A stretch of DNA of 64,000 nt from Girardinichthys multiradiatus (Eukaryota; Chordata; Actinopteri; Cyprinodontiformes; Goodeidae). Below the pieces are notes generated by a model. That model saw only the letters and a program-made list of their open reading frames with translations, was not told the origin of the DNA and ran no database searches. The DNA lies in assembly GCF_021462225.1 (NCBI RefSeq), contig NC_061813.1:20670442-20734441 (forward strand), read 5' to 3'. Numbering within the stretch: position 1 is the stretch's first letter; each line of letters begins with the position of its first letter. Positions 1-13,643 of the stretch are shown here, piece by piece. The position numbers were made by a program, and so were the translations under genes.

Positions 1-85
1 AGGGACGTCTGGGCGTCTCTGCTGAGTCTGCTGCCCCCGCGACCCGGTCCCGGATAAGCGGAAGATGACAAACGAACGAACGAAC
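1..85 (+). repeat. 3' tail of a SINE-like dispersed repeat
   Basis: The segment reads as the end of a common fish interspersed repeat: a GC-rich stretch with 'cccgcgacccggtcccg' followed by 'gataagcggaagatga' and a short tetranucleotide tail (aacg repeated). GC-rich sequence of this kind is out of character with the AT-rich intron around it. The 5' part is cut off by the window edge. The family assignment is from memory of fish repeats. Confidence 0.5.
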
Positions 86-3000
86 TTTTCATTTTATTTT
101 GATCAAAGTATCTAGAAATGGTTAATTGGAACCCATGACTTCCTTTTCCACTGAGGTTCCTACTATGACAAGATACAGAGGTCAATTTCTTTTGACAACT
201 CTTCAAAATACAAGAAACAAGACAATAAAAAATGCAATTCAACTAAGGCAGAAAAATTCTACAAACATAGCTATTCCACATGACAGCAATTATTCAGATA
301 TGTTTAAAGTAGCTTAACATTTCAAATTCTCATCATCATTTCATTACTGCAATCACAAAGGACTGGTTTCAGCATATGATTTGGTAGCCTATAATATTTG
401 AGATGTCATGCACTCAAACTCTGCTTGACTATAACTTATGCAGTTGATTGGACTTTCAGTGTCTTTTATGCCTGCATCATATGTGATCTAGATATTAGTG
501 ACCAAGATGCTAAAGCTGAAAGAGAGTACTGGCGATTGTTGTGATGATGGAAAATATTCAACAAGAATATATTCATGTCATGGTTTGCTAATATATTTTA
601 ACGGTAGTTTAAAATCAAACAATGCTGGACAAGGATGCAATTATTTGCCAACGTGCACGATGAGCAGGATGGTAAGGGAATAAAAAAACCTTCAAAGCTC
701 ACAGTTAAGGGCAACACACACCGACCTCAGGTGCTTGTGAAAAAAATACTACCCTATTGTTTACTACTAAACAACACCAGAACGACAGTGTCTGGTCAGT
801 GGCCGATACTCTGCCCGGCAATCCTATTTTAACCTATTTTATTCGGGAGCATCAAAACTTTTGAAAATACTATCCATGGTCGAAGTCCAAAAATCTATTC
901 TGTCTTGGTTCAAGGTGCCAACTGACACTCGTTAATAACTCAATTCAATTCTGTTTTTTTTTTTTACACGTCATCTCAAGGCATTTTACTAAAACAAAGT
1001 CAATTCACTCAAATCATACAGACAGACAGATTGGAAGTCATGTAAAAATATTCCAAATTGATCCAGGTTTTGAAACAATGCAGTTAAATACAGTTTCCTA
1101 TTCAAATTGGTTAAAAAGTTTTCTTTTTAAAGAAAGCCAACATATTGCGGCATTCACTCCTCCTGGATGAGTATGTAGCAACAGTGGACAGTCGCTGGCA
1201 TAAGTTCATCTGTGTCCTTTTTTGAGTAGGAAGAGGAAAAAAAAAGTAAAAAGAATACAGATTGTTTAAAAGCAGTTCAGGAATAATTGCTAAGCTGTGG
1301 AATATTTTTATGATTTGTTTTTTATGGATTTCCAAAGGGAAGTGTCATTGACTTTGCAGCAATCCCTTATTCTGAGTGTGCATGTAGCGAAAGGTGAGCA
1401 GAAAACTTCCTTTCAATAAGAAAGACCTCCCGCAGGACCCGGCTCAGTATGAGTGGTCATCAGCCACAACCGGTGGGTTTGAGAAGACAGAGCACAGACA
1501 CAAAAACAGATAAACACTGATTCAGGAGTAAAACGTTAAGGGCTGTAATAGCACCTTTTGTGGCTTTAACTAGGAGAGAAACACAACTAAACAGATAAGC
1601 TCTGGGGCAGTATTGAAGTCTATAGGATGGAAGAGAGGACATAGTAGGAGAATGTAGCAGAGTGAGGGTGGTCATTATGTCCTCCAGCTGCCTACTATAA
1701 GCCTAAAGCAGCATAACTACAGAAATAGAAAGTTTTAAACCTAGTCCTTAAAGTAGACTGCTTTATGGACTGAGACTGGGAGCTGCAGTCTGAGAGCACG
1801 TGCTCTGTTAGGAATGTATGGAACACTCACTCGGATTTTTGATGGAGCCTAATTATTAAGGCCATATATGTAAGGAGAATTTTAAATTAAATTCTAGATT
1901 TAACAGGGAGCCAATAAAGGGAAGCTTGTTGGGGTCAGCCATTTTGGTTGGATAGACCGTCTGGGCTGCACAGTTCGACATGCACAGCTCACCATTCGTC
2001 GCAGTGATGGACATGGAAGCCGATGTCATCAGAGCTATAAAAAGCTGAGGAAACAAAGTTTTCGCAATCATTTCCAGCGTCTCACAGGACGATGCAACAG
2101 AGGCGCTTATCTGGAGAGACAAAAGCTCACAGGCGTCGTAGGTATACTTAGAGGTCTGGGCAGGATGAGGCATAGTTTAAGGTGATTTGGAATCACCAGT
2201 AGTTAGTCCAAGGTATTAACTTGTTGCATGCAATATTGATTGAAGTGTGTATGCTGAGCTGTTTGATTTACTGTCCGGCTGAATTGCGGATGTGATCAGG
2301 AAAGGTGCACATTCATGTTTTTGTCTGGCAGATCCCAAATCAGCCAGGACTTAGAAGTTGGACTTTTAAAGGTTTTCCATTCAAAGCAGCTGCGCTCTGA
2401 GCCTTGTGGCCTGACCAGTCCATTGTCCCAGCTTTATTACTGGAATTTTTCCAGCAAGTTCCCGCCTCAGAGTTTTATGACCCTGTTTTGGGCTTTCACC
2501 TTAAAATAGCTGCTGTTCCTCTGTGTCATTATTGCAGTTTGAGACATTTGTATTTGTAATAATAAGATTGTGCAGCCTGTTAGGGGATTCAGTGAAGCAG
2601 GTGACCTGTGAATTATTCAGTTAAGTGTACCTGAATTATCAAACATACTAATTTGTATCGTATGTGAAGATTATGTTTGTGTTGCAAATACATTATTTGA
2701 TTAAAGGTCATTAAATACTTTAAAGGTCACATTTGTGCTTTATATATGATACTGGCAGACAGTTTATGTTAAAGACCTTTGTTTAGATATACATGCATTT
2801 GAAGTACTGAACCCACCCTGTATTTACAATTCTGTGTCTGTATTTCAGTTTCACACCGGTCACATTATAAAGACTCTCAAGTTCAACTGGGTGTCCTGGA
2901 TTAATTGTGCGGAGGTGTTTAGCTTGCTGGATAGCTGAATGGATAGTTTGGTGAGGCCAGTATAGACCCTTTGTTTGAGATTTGGGGCAATCAACTGTTA

Positions 3001-3649
3001 GTGGCTAAAGAGGCACGGCCTCCCGTTCTACCAACTGATTGCCACCATCAGCGTACCAAGAAAGCTTCCCTACAGTGGTTCTGCTCCACTTTCCAAGTTA
3101 ACCCAAATTGCACATTTTGTCCATAAAACTGTTGGTTTGATCTTCATAAACACTCAATGCGCATATATTTTCTTTTATTATTATTTTTAGATAGTCATTT
3201 TACTCCCTTCTGTAGAATGGTGCATATTTAGTTAGGTGAAGATTTTTGGACCAGAATAGTAATTGTATTGCTATATGGTCAATAAATCTTCACATATACA
3301 AAGAGAAGCGTTTGTGTTTATTTCGTGCAAGAGTGATTTATCTGTCAAAATAAGTTCAAAGTTCCCCCAAAGTTCCCTGATTAAACAGTGACATTTAGCG
3401 TGGATTTGGTTATTAATGATCAATTATTAATATTATTTAACTAATTGTAATTATTAATTGCTTTGAGCCCATAATCACAACACCAGAGTGCATCTCTGAT
3501 TTCTATTCTTAAGCAATGATTGTTGATTAAGAAATTATTTTTCTGAATTATGATTTTTAATTATGATGTTTGAAAAATATTAATTAATCATAATCCTTAC
3601 AAGCTAAAATATGAGAAATATGATCCCCTTTTTAATTTTCATCAGAACT
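86..3649. other. Non-coding intronic stretch, probably sema5a intron
   Basis: AT-rich DNA without a recognisable gene; the short open frames are scattered and show no domain. Two parts look repeat-derived. About 1080-1330 contains, in the opposite orientation, the 'tccactgtcgctac...catccaggg' type sequence seen again at 58390-58450. About 1840-2180 ('aacagggagccaataaaggg' and following) resembles old interspersed repeat sequence in fish. Nothing else supported. Confidence 0.5.
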
Positions 3650-5950
3650 CTTGCTGCAGTGTTTTGTTGAGCTGAAGGCTTTTTCTGCATTTTGGGGACT
3701 TTTGGATAGTAAAAAATTACAATAGTCCAGCCTTGAAGTAACAAATGCATGTACTAGTTTGTCTACGTCACACCTGGGCAGGACATTTATAATTTTGGCA
3801 ATATTCCGGTGGTAAAAGAAGCAATCCTTGAAACCCGTTTATATGGAATTTAAATTATTTAAATGGACAAAAATAACAACAATGTACCAATGTATTGCCA
3901 ATTTAATGCCATCCAGATTAAGTGATTGACTAAACACTATTTATTAAGACTTGGGTCCAAATACGACACCCTCTGTCTTGTCTGAATTTAAAAGCAGAAA
4001 ATTTAAAGTCATCCAGGTTTTTATTACAGATTACAGGCATGTCTTCAAGACATGCCTGAAATCTACCTGACTGGATTTTTCAGGATTTATGGATAAATAT
4101 AGCTGAATATCATTAGCATAACAGTGGAAACCTACCTCATGCTGTCTGATACTTTTACCAATTGGTAAACTAACCCTGGCATATGAAAAGGATTTAACAA
4201 TTACATTAACAAACTGAACTTTGTTGCTTAAATTTGTTGGCCAAATAAGCTTTATCCGCCTAACGCTGTTCCTTTGAACCCTATTCAAGTTCAAGCTTTT
4301 CTAAGAGAATATTGTGATCGACTGTATCAAATGAAGGATTAAGATCTAACAGGACAAGTACAGACACAGTCCATTATCTGAAGCCATGGGAATATTAGTG
4401 ACTTTTACCAGTGCTGTTATAGTGCTATGATGAGCTCTGAAACCTGACTGAAATTATTCATACAGGTCATTACTGTGTATATGCTCACAAACTTGATTAG
4501 CAGCTATTTTCTCAAGCTACCTTAAAAGCGTGCGGTACAAATCCATTTAGGATAAAAAAGGCAGTGGTAAACAAAAGGGACACTTCCTTAAATAATTTGG
4601 TTGGGATTGCGTCTAGTACACAATTTCAAGGTTTAGATAAAGCTAATATTTTTATTAATTCAAAAAGCTAAACTGGATCAAAACAGTCCAAACACAGATC
4701 AGGTTCTAAAGTTATCTCTAATGCTGCCTCACTTACTGAGAATGAAGTAACCATGTTCGGGAGGATGCCAATGATTTTCTTTTTAATATAATTAATTTTA
4801 TTTATAAAGAATCCCAAAAAGGCATTACTGCTGAGAGCTAAGGGAATTAATGGCTCAACAGAGATATGAGTCTGTCTAAGTTTTGCAACTGCACTAGAAT
4901 AAAACCTAGGATTATTTCTATTCTCCTCTATAAGTGATGAAAAATGCACTGCTCTAGCTTGGTGAAGGGCTTTTTTATACAACAGTAGACTATTTCTTCA
5001 GATTAAGTAGGACTTTCTCTGCAATTTCCTAGTGTTGTGCTTTAAAGTATACAGAGCTCTAAATTAAATACTGTTATTTATTCACACTCAATGTCATATG
5101 TCAGCACAAGAGTATGAAGACAGGAGTGAGTAGGTCTGTGGATGTTTTGAGCAAAGCCAATGAAATTTAAGAAAGCATCGAAGGCTACAGTAAGCCTATT
5201 ATTTTAAGTGTCAACATGATGGTTAAAATCCCCCATTATAATGAACGTATCAGTATTAAGCACTGAATCAGATACGAAATCTGGCAACTGATCAAAAAAT
5301 TGGGAGTAAGGGTCTGGTGGATGATACAAACCAACAAACAGAAGTGGTTTTAGTGCATTTTGGATGAGTAAACTAAGAGTTAAATATTCAAAAGAATTGT
5401 AGCTATTAACTGGCCTGCGATTAATGGATAAATCTGACTGAAAAATGGTTCATACTCTTTCTCCCCCAATATTCCAAGGAAATGTAAAAATGTGAATAAT
5501 TAGAAAGAGTTGACCTAATTATACTAACATAATCTTGCTACTGCAGCCAGATTTCTAAAACAAAATAAATCAATCAAATTATCGCAAACCAAGTAATAAA
5601 CTAACAAAATCTTTGAAGAGAGAGGTCTTATGTTCAGTAAAATACCTTTAATTGTTTTGTTTTTCTGTTCAGTCAGAGATAATTGGGGGTAATTAGTGGG
5701 TACTGGTACAGAAGCTGCAGAGAGGTATGTTTAACTACAACTCTGCTTCCTGGTCTGGACCTTTGGTTTTCAGCATTTTGGAGAACTAACAAATTCTGCC
5801 AAATTCCTAATAAGAGCTGCTCTGTCCAAAGTAGGATGGATGCCGTCTCTCTGGATCAAACCAGGTTTTCCCCAAAATGTCCCCTGATGTCACTGTGCGT
5901 TTCTCTTTAGACAACAAGAGTGGCATCTTGATGTCACCAAATCTTCATAA
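3650..5950 (-). mobile_element. Degraded L2/Maui-like LINE fragment
   Basis: Read on the minus strand, this region holds decayed pieces of a non-LTR retrotransposon. Around 5225-5245 it encodes an endonuclease-like GDFN-type motif (from 'attataatgggggattttaa'). At 4668-4982 is the segment between endonuclease and reverse transcriptase, with FSSLIEENRNNPRF. At 4031-4294 is a reverse-transcriptase catalytic box, FHCYANDIQLYLS, in which the usual YADD reads YAND. Frames are broken throughout and the copy cannot be active. Order and motifs fit the L2 clade common in teleosts; the exact family and ends are approximate. Confidence 0.6.
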
Positions 5951-6769
5951 CCACCTTTAGATGCTATTTACACGTCAACTGGTTGTTTAAGAGGCATGCT
6001 AGGAAAAAGCCTTTCCTGTCCTGCTATAATAAATGTAAACATCTGGAGTATACTGAATGCTACAGGGGCTTTGACTAGGATTGTTTGATACTTGGCAAGA
6101 AACACTCCACATTAGTCTGGACAGGGACAGGGACAAAAACAAAAATGTGGGTAGGTACTTCATGTCCACTTGTTAGCACATTTGATGGTATTGCTGTGGG
6201 CCTGTTTGTCTTCCAAAGGCCCTGGGACACTAGTTAGATTACATGGCATCATTAACCCCTATGGCAGAAATACCAGGAATTTTAAAAATCTAAAGGCCTC
6301 TGTCAAGAAATTGTACATTTGTTGTCATTGGGTCTTGCAGGATAACAATTATCCACAATATATGGCCAAATCAACACAGAAATGAAAGGATCTTAAAAAC
6401 CTAAATCGCATGGACAACTTGTTGATAAACTGAAGAGGAGAGTGCTTAAGAGAGGACTCTGGATGAAGAGATTGTACAAAGCGGAATGGTGAAAGGTCCT
6501 TCTCTCTACATTAAATTTCAAAGAATCAAACTAAGATCTATTCAACTGGGAAACTGGGGCTGTACAAAATATTAACATTTAGTCTATATGTCTATAATTG
6601 TGGCACATGTTATTTTATATAATATATATATATAATATTAATTTTATATAATATCTCTTATCATTGTTTTTTTTTTTTTCCCCAAGACATAACTTTACTT
6701 ATAACGTTTTTTGAAATTAAATAATGGTACTGCAATAAAAATGTAGGTATTTTAAGGCTTTTGACTCAT
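5951..6769. other. Non-coding intronic stretch
   Basis: AT-rich sequence with no supported gene. There is a short (TA)n-like patch at about 6615-6650 and a T run at 6668-6679. Part of the left side may be the eroded 5' end of the adjoining LINE. Confidence 0.4.
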
Positions 6770-6990
6770 TTTTGGACAGGGTATACAGAGGCTTCGGTCC
6801 TAGACGGGGCTGTCCCCTGGTTTAATTCAAAGCCGCGGCGACCTGTGTTGCATGTCTTCCCCCTCTCTTCACCCCATCTCCTGTCTGCCTACTTTCCCTT
6901 CAAGAAAAATTTGTTTCTTGAAAGGAAACTATTCCTTTCAAGAAAATTCCTTTTCAAGAAAATAAAAGCCATTAGTGCTGCAAAACAAAT
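6770..6990 (+). repeat. SINE-like dispersed repeat
   Basis: A GC-richer block ('gccgcggcgacctgtgttgc' then 'atgtcttccccctctcttc') matches the body of a widespread fish SINE-like repeat that ends in an 'aataaaagcc' tail, seen here at 6960-6969. Between body and tail, 6897-6965 has the word 'caagaaa' and its complement several times, making a local inverted/direct repeat cluster. The family name is not assigned. Confidence 0.45.
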
Positions 6991-9900
6991 AATAAAAAAA
7001 AACAACTAAAAACTGAAAAACTGAGAGATGCCACCAGAAAAGGAGGGAGGATTGCTGCAGAATGACAGAGAGACAATAAGGGTAGTGGAACGGTAGTCAT
7101 CTGTCACAGTCGGCTCTAAGCACCGTCGCATGTCTAATGCCTGCTCAAGACATCCGCACAGGAGAAACTAATCTTGCAGCCATGAGAGGACCCTGGCCTT
7201 GGTAACAGATCCGCTAAAGTAAAACACATCAGGCTGCTGACACACTACTGTTTCTCCCTGAAAAAAAATGGAGACCATTCTTCGACACACATCAGGAAAA
7301 TTACAAACTCACAGCCTTCAACAAAAATGTCTTTCATCTTTTTTCTGCTTTTTTTTGCCCCCTTGTGTGTCTGCCTCTGTTGTTGTCGCATGCAAATGAT
7401 GGACTGCTAGGATGAATACACGTCATTTTCAGGGTTTATATTATTACCAGTTTATCATAAATCTAGGCTGGGTGAATACGTTGAGAATTTATTCTGTAAA
7501 TTCAGCAAGAGTATGTTTCAAAGACACGTGGTGTTAAAGAAATCAAAAATCTTATTCAAAAGTGGAGCAATTAACAACAGGGAGTATTAATAATCTACCT
7601 GAAGAGTATTTTTAATAGAGACCAACTAATGATATGTAAATACATGGTTTCATTAAAAAGGAGAAGGGTGTATTTCATCTGTATGCTAATTATAGGTAGA
7701 TGGTTATTAACTCATCCAGCAGTAGAACTCACTGTTGATGTGAAGCTATTTAGGTAGGATGGCTATAAATTTAAAAGTGATATATGGTAATAAAAAAAAA
7801 ACACAAACACAGAAGCAAAAGAAAAACAAATAAGGTGACTGATCCAACAGTATAGTACTGTACGTCTCTCTTAATATAATGTGCCGTGATTAAATCAAAC
7901 ATAGTGTCAAGAGAAAACGCATAAAGCCCCTTCACAAAATATACATGAAAAACAAAATGAGTGCTTGTAATAAAAACCATTGAAGTTAATTTATTGTTTT
8001 TAAATCTCAGGACTTACACTCTAGAGGTTTATGGTTTGAAACCATCATGAAAATGACATTTTTTCCTTTTCATTTTTTTTTATTTACATTACTGAGTTTT
8101 TGCTTTTGTGCAATTATTCCAACTACTTTCTCTGGTCTGTTTGGTGTATACATTTTCTTCACAGTAATTGAAGGTATTCATAACTTTACATTTTGACATG
8201 TTACAACCCCAAATTCAATATATTTTATTAGTATTTCATATGATAATCATTAGAGTGTAAAATATTTGCATCCTTTGTTCTTAATGCATACTTGATTTTT
8301 ATTCCTGGTTATAAGTTGACTTGGTAATGTTTTTGTTACTAAACCTTTGTTTAACCAGATAAAAACCCATTGAGATCAAGACCGCTTTCACAAGGGTGAC
8401 CTAGCCAATAAATTCAGCAGCATGTCATTGTGGACAAGACAGATAACAAAAACAAACATTAAAAATAAGTAAAGTGCAAACAATTTGACAAATTAAGTGC
8501 AGGACCTATTGTTACAGTAACAACATGAAATTTATAAACAGTGACAATTAAAGTAAATTAAGATTTAAAACAGAAGCACTGTTCAATTGATTTCGATTGT
8601 CGGTTTCTTAAGATGAAGCAGAAGGCTTTCAGTAAAAGACGTTCTGACAGTTTTATTTAGAATGGAGGGCCTTCCTAGCAGAGGGCCAGAGAAACTATGT
8701 TTTATTTCCTGTTTCAGTTCAAACAAGAGCAGAGATATTAATATTCAAGAAATACAATCTACCTCCAAGGTTGTGTAAATTGGAACATATTGCACACATG
8801 CAGAATCTATTCACTAATTAGGTGGCTTCTGACGGCAATTCTTTGTGCTGGATCTGTATTTAAAGGTTCCTAAATAAAGGGGGGCTGAATACAAATGCAC
8901 TCTTTTATTTGCAATTTGTAATTGAAAAAAAAAACTACTATAATCACAGTATATCCATTTCCTTCTAATTTATAGGTCTGCACTAATAACACTGTCAGTA
9001 GCCATGCTACAGGAAAATGACAATCATAAGGTATGAATCAATCTGGATTCTGGATAGATTATACAGTTTATATTAGTGTTGTGTGCCTGTGCCTTTGTCT
9101 TTGTATCTGTCTGCTTCACTGCTAAGAGTAAAACAATAAGCCCCTAGGATGTACTTTTAAAAAAACAGTGCCAAGCATAAAAAAAAAACCAAAAAAACAC
9201 TCCACTAATAATGTTTCTGTTCTATGTGAAAGCTGCATGAAAAATGTTTCATTGGAAACTGTGAGTGTGAACAAACCAAAAGAGACTAAAAAATAGTCTG
9301 GTTTGGTTTAGTGTTATAAAGGTATTTATTTGTATTGGATTACATTATCTACATGCTTGTGAAATGTGATAAAAACAAAGAATAAGCAGCTACCAGACTA
9401 ATCACCATGTTCAAATGAAAAGAGAGGTCTTTTAATCACTACAGATCGTCAGTAATTAAGTCATTGCTATCATCCGGCTATGATCAGTGATATGAAACAA
9501 GGCAGTCTATTATGTAGAGGGTCATTGTACATGCTTGCTTAAATCATATTCATGATTTAGGACTCATAATAAAGACATAGAGATCTTATTGTGGGAGACA
9601 ATTCTGCACACAGAAATCATGAAACAGGCTGGAAGGTCAGGAAGCTGCTAAACATAACTAAAATGATAATTTAGTCACTGTATTGACACAGGATTAATCG
9701 TCCTTATCTGCATGGCGCACATGTTCCTCCCAGGTGTGATCAATTACATCTGCCATGTTTTTGAATGCAATCCTAATCGTCCAAATGTCACATAGATCTG
9801 ATTGCTGTGATCCTCAAACATAGTGACATTTTGCCCAAGCAAATGGCAAACAAAAAAAAATAAAATAAAAAAAGAACTCCAGCTCAGCAGACGGAAAGTT

Positions 9901-10129
9901 TCATGTAGCCGTGAAGCATCATTGAAACAGGGAGTCGATGAATGACAGCAATGCAAACAAGTGTTAGTTATAGTAAAATGTTATCAAATTCACCTTACAT
10001 TGCCAGATGGTAAAACGTTAATGACCACTCATGGCAGGAAACCTAGAAAAAATATAGTATTTCAAATTCTGTTCTTAAATCAACTTATATAATGGCCTTG
10101 AGAGATTATTTGGAATCAGCTAAAATACA
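6991..10129. other. Non-coding intronic stretch with old repeat fragments
   Basis: No gene supported. At about 8190-8340 ('ttacaaccccaaattcaata' and following) and 8870-8910 ('ggggggctgaatacaaatgc') are pieces resembling the ends of an old Tc1-like non-autonomous element. The rest is AT-rich, with A and T runs. Confidence 0.4.
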
Positions 10130-10131
10130 TA

Positions 10132-11732
10132 CAGGTCCTTCTCAAAATATTAGCATATTGTGATAAAGTTCATTATTTTCCATAATATCATGATGAAAAT
10201 TTAACATTCATATATTTTAGATTCATTGCACACTAACTGAAATATTTCAGGTCTTTTATTGTCTTAATATGGATGATTTTGGCATACAGCTCATGAAAAC
10301 CCAAAATTCCTATCTCACAAAATTAGCATATTATTAAAAGGGTCTCTAAACGAGCTATGAACCTAATCATCTGAATCAACGAGTTAACTCTAAACACCTG
10401 CAAAAGATTCCTTGGGCCTTTAAAACTCCCAGCCTGGTTCATCACTCAAAACCCCAATCATGGGTAAGACTGCCGACCTGACTGCTGTCCAGAAGGCCAC
10501 TATTGACACCCTCAAGCAAGAGGGTAAGACAGAAAGAAATTTCTGAATGAATAGGCTGTTCCCAGTGTGCTGTATCAAGGCACCTCAGTGGGAAGTCTGT
10601 GGGAAGGAAAAAGTGTGGCAGAAAACGCTGCACAACGAGAAGAGGTGACCGGACCCTGAGGAAGATTGTGGAGAAGGGCCGATTCCAGACCTTGGGGGAC
10701 CTGCGGAAGCAGTGGACTGAGTCTGGAGTAGAAACATCCAGAGCCACCGTGCACAGGCGTGTGCAGGAAATGGGCTACAGGTGCCGCATTCCCCAGGTCA
10801 AGCCACTTTTGAACCAGAAACAGCGGCAGAAGCGCCTGACCTGGGCTACATAGAAGCAGCACTGGACTGTTGCTCAGTGGTTCAAAGTACTTTTTTCGGA
10901 TGAAAGCAAATTCTGCATGTCATTCGGAAATCAAGGTGCCAGAGTCTGGAGGAAGACTGGGAAGAAGGAAATGCCAAAATGCCAGAAGTCCAGTGTCAAG
11001 TACCCACAGTCAGTGATGGTCTGGAGTGCCGTGTCAGCTGCTGGTGTTGGTCCACTGTGTTTTATCAAGGGCAGGGTCAATGCAGCTAGCTATCAGGAGA
11101 TTTTGGAGCACTTCATGCTTCCATCTGCTGAAAAGCTTTATGGAGATGAAGATTTCATTTTTTAGCACGACCTGGCACCTGCTCACAGTGCCAAAACCAC
11201 TGGTAAATGGTTTACTGACCATGGTGTCACTGTGCTCAATTGGCCTGCCAACTCTCCTGGCCTGAACCCCATAGAGAATCTGTGGGATATTGTGAAGAGA
11301 ACGTTGAGAGACTCAAGACCCAACACTCTGGATGAGCAAAAGGCCGCTATCAAAGCATCCAGGGCCTCCATAAGACCTCAGCAGTGCCACAGCCTGATTG
11401 CCTCCATGCCACGCCGCAATAAAGCAGTCATTTCTGCAAAAGGATTCCCGACCAAGTATTGAGTGCATAACTGTACATGATTATTTGAAGGTTGACGTTT
11501 TTCGTATTAAAAACACTTTTCTTTTATTGGTCGGATGAAATATGCTAATTTTGTGAGATAGGAATTTTGGGTTTTCATGAGCTGTAATCATCCGTATTAA
11601 GACAATAAAAGACCTGAAATATTTCAGTTAGTGTGCAATGAATCTAAAATATATGAATGTTAAATTTTCATCATGACATTATGGAAAATAATGAACTTTA
11701 TCACAATATGCTAATATTTTGAGAAGGACCTG
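10132..11732 (+). mobile_element. Tc1-like transposon, copy 1 (transposase broken)
   Basis: Starts 'caggtccttctcaaaatatt' and ends with the inverse complement of that sequence. Long inverted repeats (about 200 bp each side, with a second inner 'ttcctatctcacaaaattag' block) are flanked by TA on both sides (10130-10131, 11733-11734), the target duplication of Tc1/mariner elements. The transposase reads on the plus strand from ATG at 10460 to a stop at 11460. It is interrupted by premature stops, including near 10543 and 10851, and by a TAG just before the second catalytic Asp at 11163-11165. The same family as 49987-51582, in the opposite orientation. Confidence 0.92.
10460..11462 (+). pseudogene. 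Tc1-family transposase pseudogene
   Basis: Fragments in one broken frame series show the Tc1 transposase layout. The N-terminal helix-turn-helix region starts MGKTADLTAV and the second DNA-binding segment contains RTLRKIVEKGRFQTLGDLR. The catalytic core has the first Asp in FSDESKF, a second-Asp region (HDLAPAHSA in copy 2) preceded here by a TAG stop, and a Glu in LNPIENLW. The gene normally encodes about 330-340 residues that cut and paste the element at TA sites. Several stop codons make this copy inactive. Confidence 0.88.
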
Positions 11733-11734
11733 TA

Positions 11735-13340
11735 TTTATAGGTTAAACCTTTTTTAAAGAATGATAGTAGTCACAAAATAGTTATTGGTACATCTATTTT
11801 CGAGGACTCATGTTAAGTTTAGCATGTTTGATATATTAATGTTTAGGTTTTAAAATTGTTTTTGGGGTTGAATAAGAAAAGCTAGGTTAGGCTTTTCACA
11901 ACCAATTACCTTTGCTGTTTTGTAATTAGCAAACTTATATAAATATGTTTGTGCTGAGTAATTGATTGTGCTTTTCCCAGTTTACACCTCATGCATTAAC
12001 CTGTTTTATATTGCACAGAGCTTTAATCAATTGCAAGGCAGCTGGTGAAGAAGGTAAATCTTTATGAAGTGACACCTCATTCCTTTTGATTGCTTATCTC
12101 AGAGGCATCACCGTGTCCTTTGCCCCAGCACTGGACATCAATACACACCACTGCTGTGGGGGTAATTATCTTATGATAGCTTCTTGCTTGGGGAAAGGTT
12201 AAGTGCTGTCTCTCAGAGATTGGGCACTCGATCCATCGCTGGGAGAGGGACAGTGGGAGGAGGGCTTTGTAAAATAAATGCCTATGATGCGCACACAAAC
12301 AGGGGCAGACATCCACTATCGAAACAGTAGAACAGGCAAATCCACATTCCATTTTAGCCTGTCCCTACATACACTCACAAATGTACACCGACCAATGCTC
12401 TCCAGATGGATGGTGACTTTGATAATGGTTGAAATGAGGAAGCGGACCAGTGGAGTTCATCCTTTTTTTCGACAAATACGACTTAGCACCCATTAGAGAC
12501 CTGAATCATATGAGGTCTATAAATGAACAATCAGCATGGAAAAGAGCAGAGCTGCACACCCAGACCTTGCATTTGCTTAACCAGGATATCACAACTAACT
12601 GAAAGATTGTCTACTAACTTGAAGTATCTTCTATAAAATGTTTTAAACAAAAGCCTTTGAAGCAAATTGGTTTTGATGTTGTAAAGTAGTTGGTTTTACT
12701 AAGCATCTGCACAAATCAAAAAAGAAAAATAATTATCTAACTCAAATCAAGTCTAACTGGAGTAAAACTAAAAATGAAATTCTAACACTAAGATCAATGT
12801 AACTTTCACACTGTACAGGGCAGGGCCCTATGTTCACTGGCTCAGTGTTCAAATTGACTCATTTAGTGTTGCAGCAACACAGCTCATTTTACCATGTTAG
12901 CATCAGAGATCAGGTTCCATAGATAAAAAAAGAGTGACAAAGATCCTTACAAGCAACTGGTAAACAAATAGCTAAAAAAGAGACTGCACTGCAAGAAGCC
13001 GGCAGCTCTCCCAGAGTTACCACAGGACTCTTTCTCCATTAGATTTTCAGAGTTTGGGATATTGTTTTATAACTTCTACATAACCTTATCTCTGACCTGT
13101 CGTATTTCTTAGACTTTATGATGCTGTTTGTTCACTAACTTTCTCTAAAAAACATCCAAGGCTTTAGGTCTGGTTAACTCTAGGCACAACAAGCTAAAAT
13201 AGATTTATTTTGGTTTATCAGAGGCTGGGGACTGACACACCTTAATTTTCAGATTTTGCAAACAAAATAAAATAATGAAAGCCAAATATCCTTTTTATCT
13301 CGCATCTTAATTATCTGCTACTTTGTGTTGTTCTATCACA
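11735..13340. other. Non-coding intronic stretch
   Basis: AT-rich sequence between the Tc1 copy and the Maverick element. No gene or clear repeat family recognised; short open frames only. Confidence 0.4.
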
Positions 13341-13359
13341 TAAATTTCCAATAAAATAC

Positions 13360-13410
13360 ATTAAAGTTGGGCTGAACGGAGTATGCATGTTCTCGCTGTG
13401 CATGCATGTG
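13360..13410 (+). repeat. Left half of the dispersed repeat split by the Maverick insertion
   Basis: The bases just before the element ('catgttctcgctgtgcatgc') match the 'catgttctccctgtgcatg' part of a common fish repeat. The same repeat resumes at 26921 with 'ttttcccacagtcaaaaaac'. Other copies in this window (35200-35440, 62120-62455) have both parts contiguous in reverse orientation. The Maverick therefore inserted into a pre-existing repeat copy. Confidence 0.7.
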
Positions 13411-13643
13411 AGAGAATTTAAGTACACCCTTTCATCAAACTTTTTGACAGGTGGGCGGGACTTCTGGTGAGGGCGGGACTTCCGGTTGGCGCCATGTGGG
13501 CGCCATGTGGGTGCCATGTGGGCAGGAGGTCACGTGGTCAGGCAGGTGGTGTGTCCAAGGGGGCGTAACCGTGGATGCTGATTGCTTGTCGTCATTAGGG
13601 GCGATACCTTAAATGAGTCAATTAAAACACAGGGGTGTGTTTA
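13411..13643 (+). repeat. Maverick left terminal inverted repeat
   Basis: Matches the reverse complement of 26688-26920 with about seven mismatches over 233 bp by eye. It is GC-rich relative to the surroundings. It contains three tandem 11-bp units of the form g(c/t)gccatgtgg (13489-13521), two copies of 'gggcgggactt'-like sequence, and a palindromic CACGTG (13531-13536). A 46-48-bp tandem duplication (13607-13652 and 13662-13709, 'taaatga..caattaaaacac') straddles its inner edge. Confidence 0.93.
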
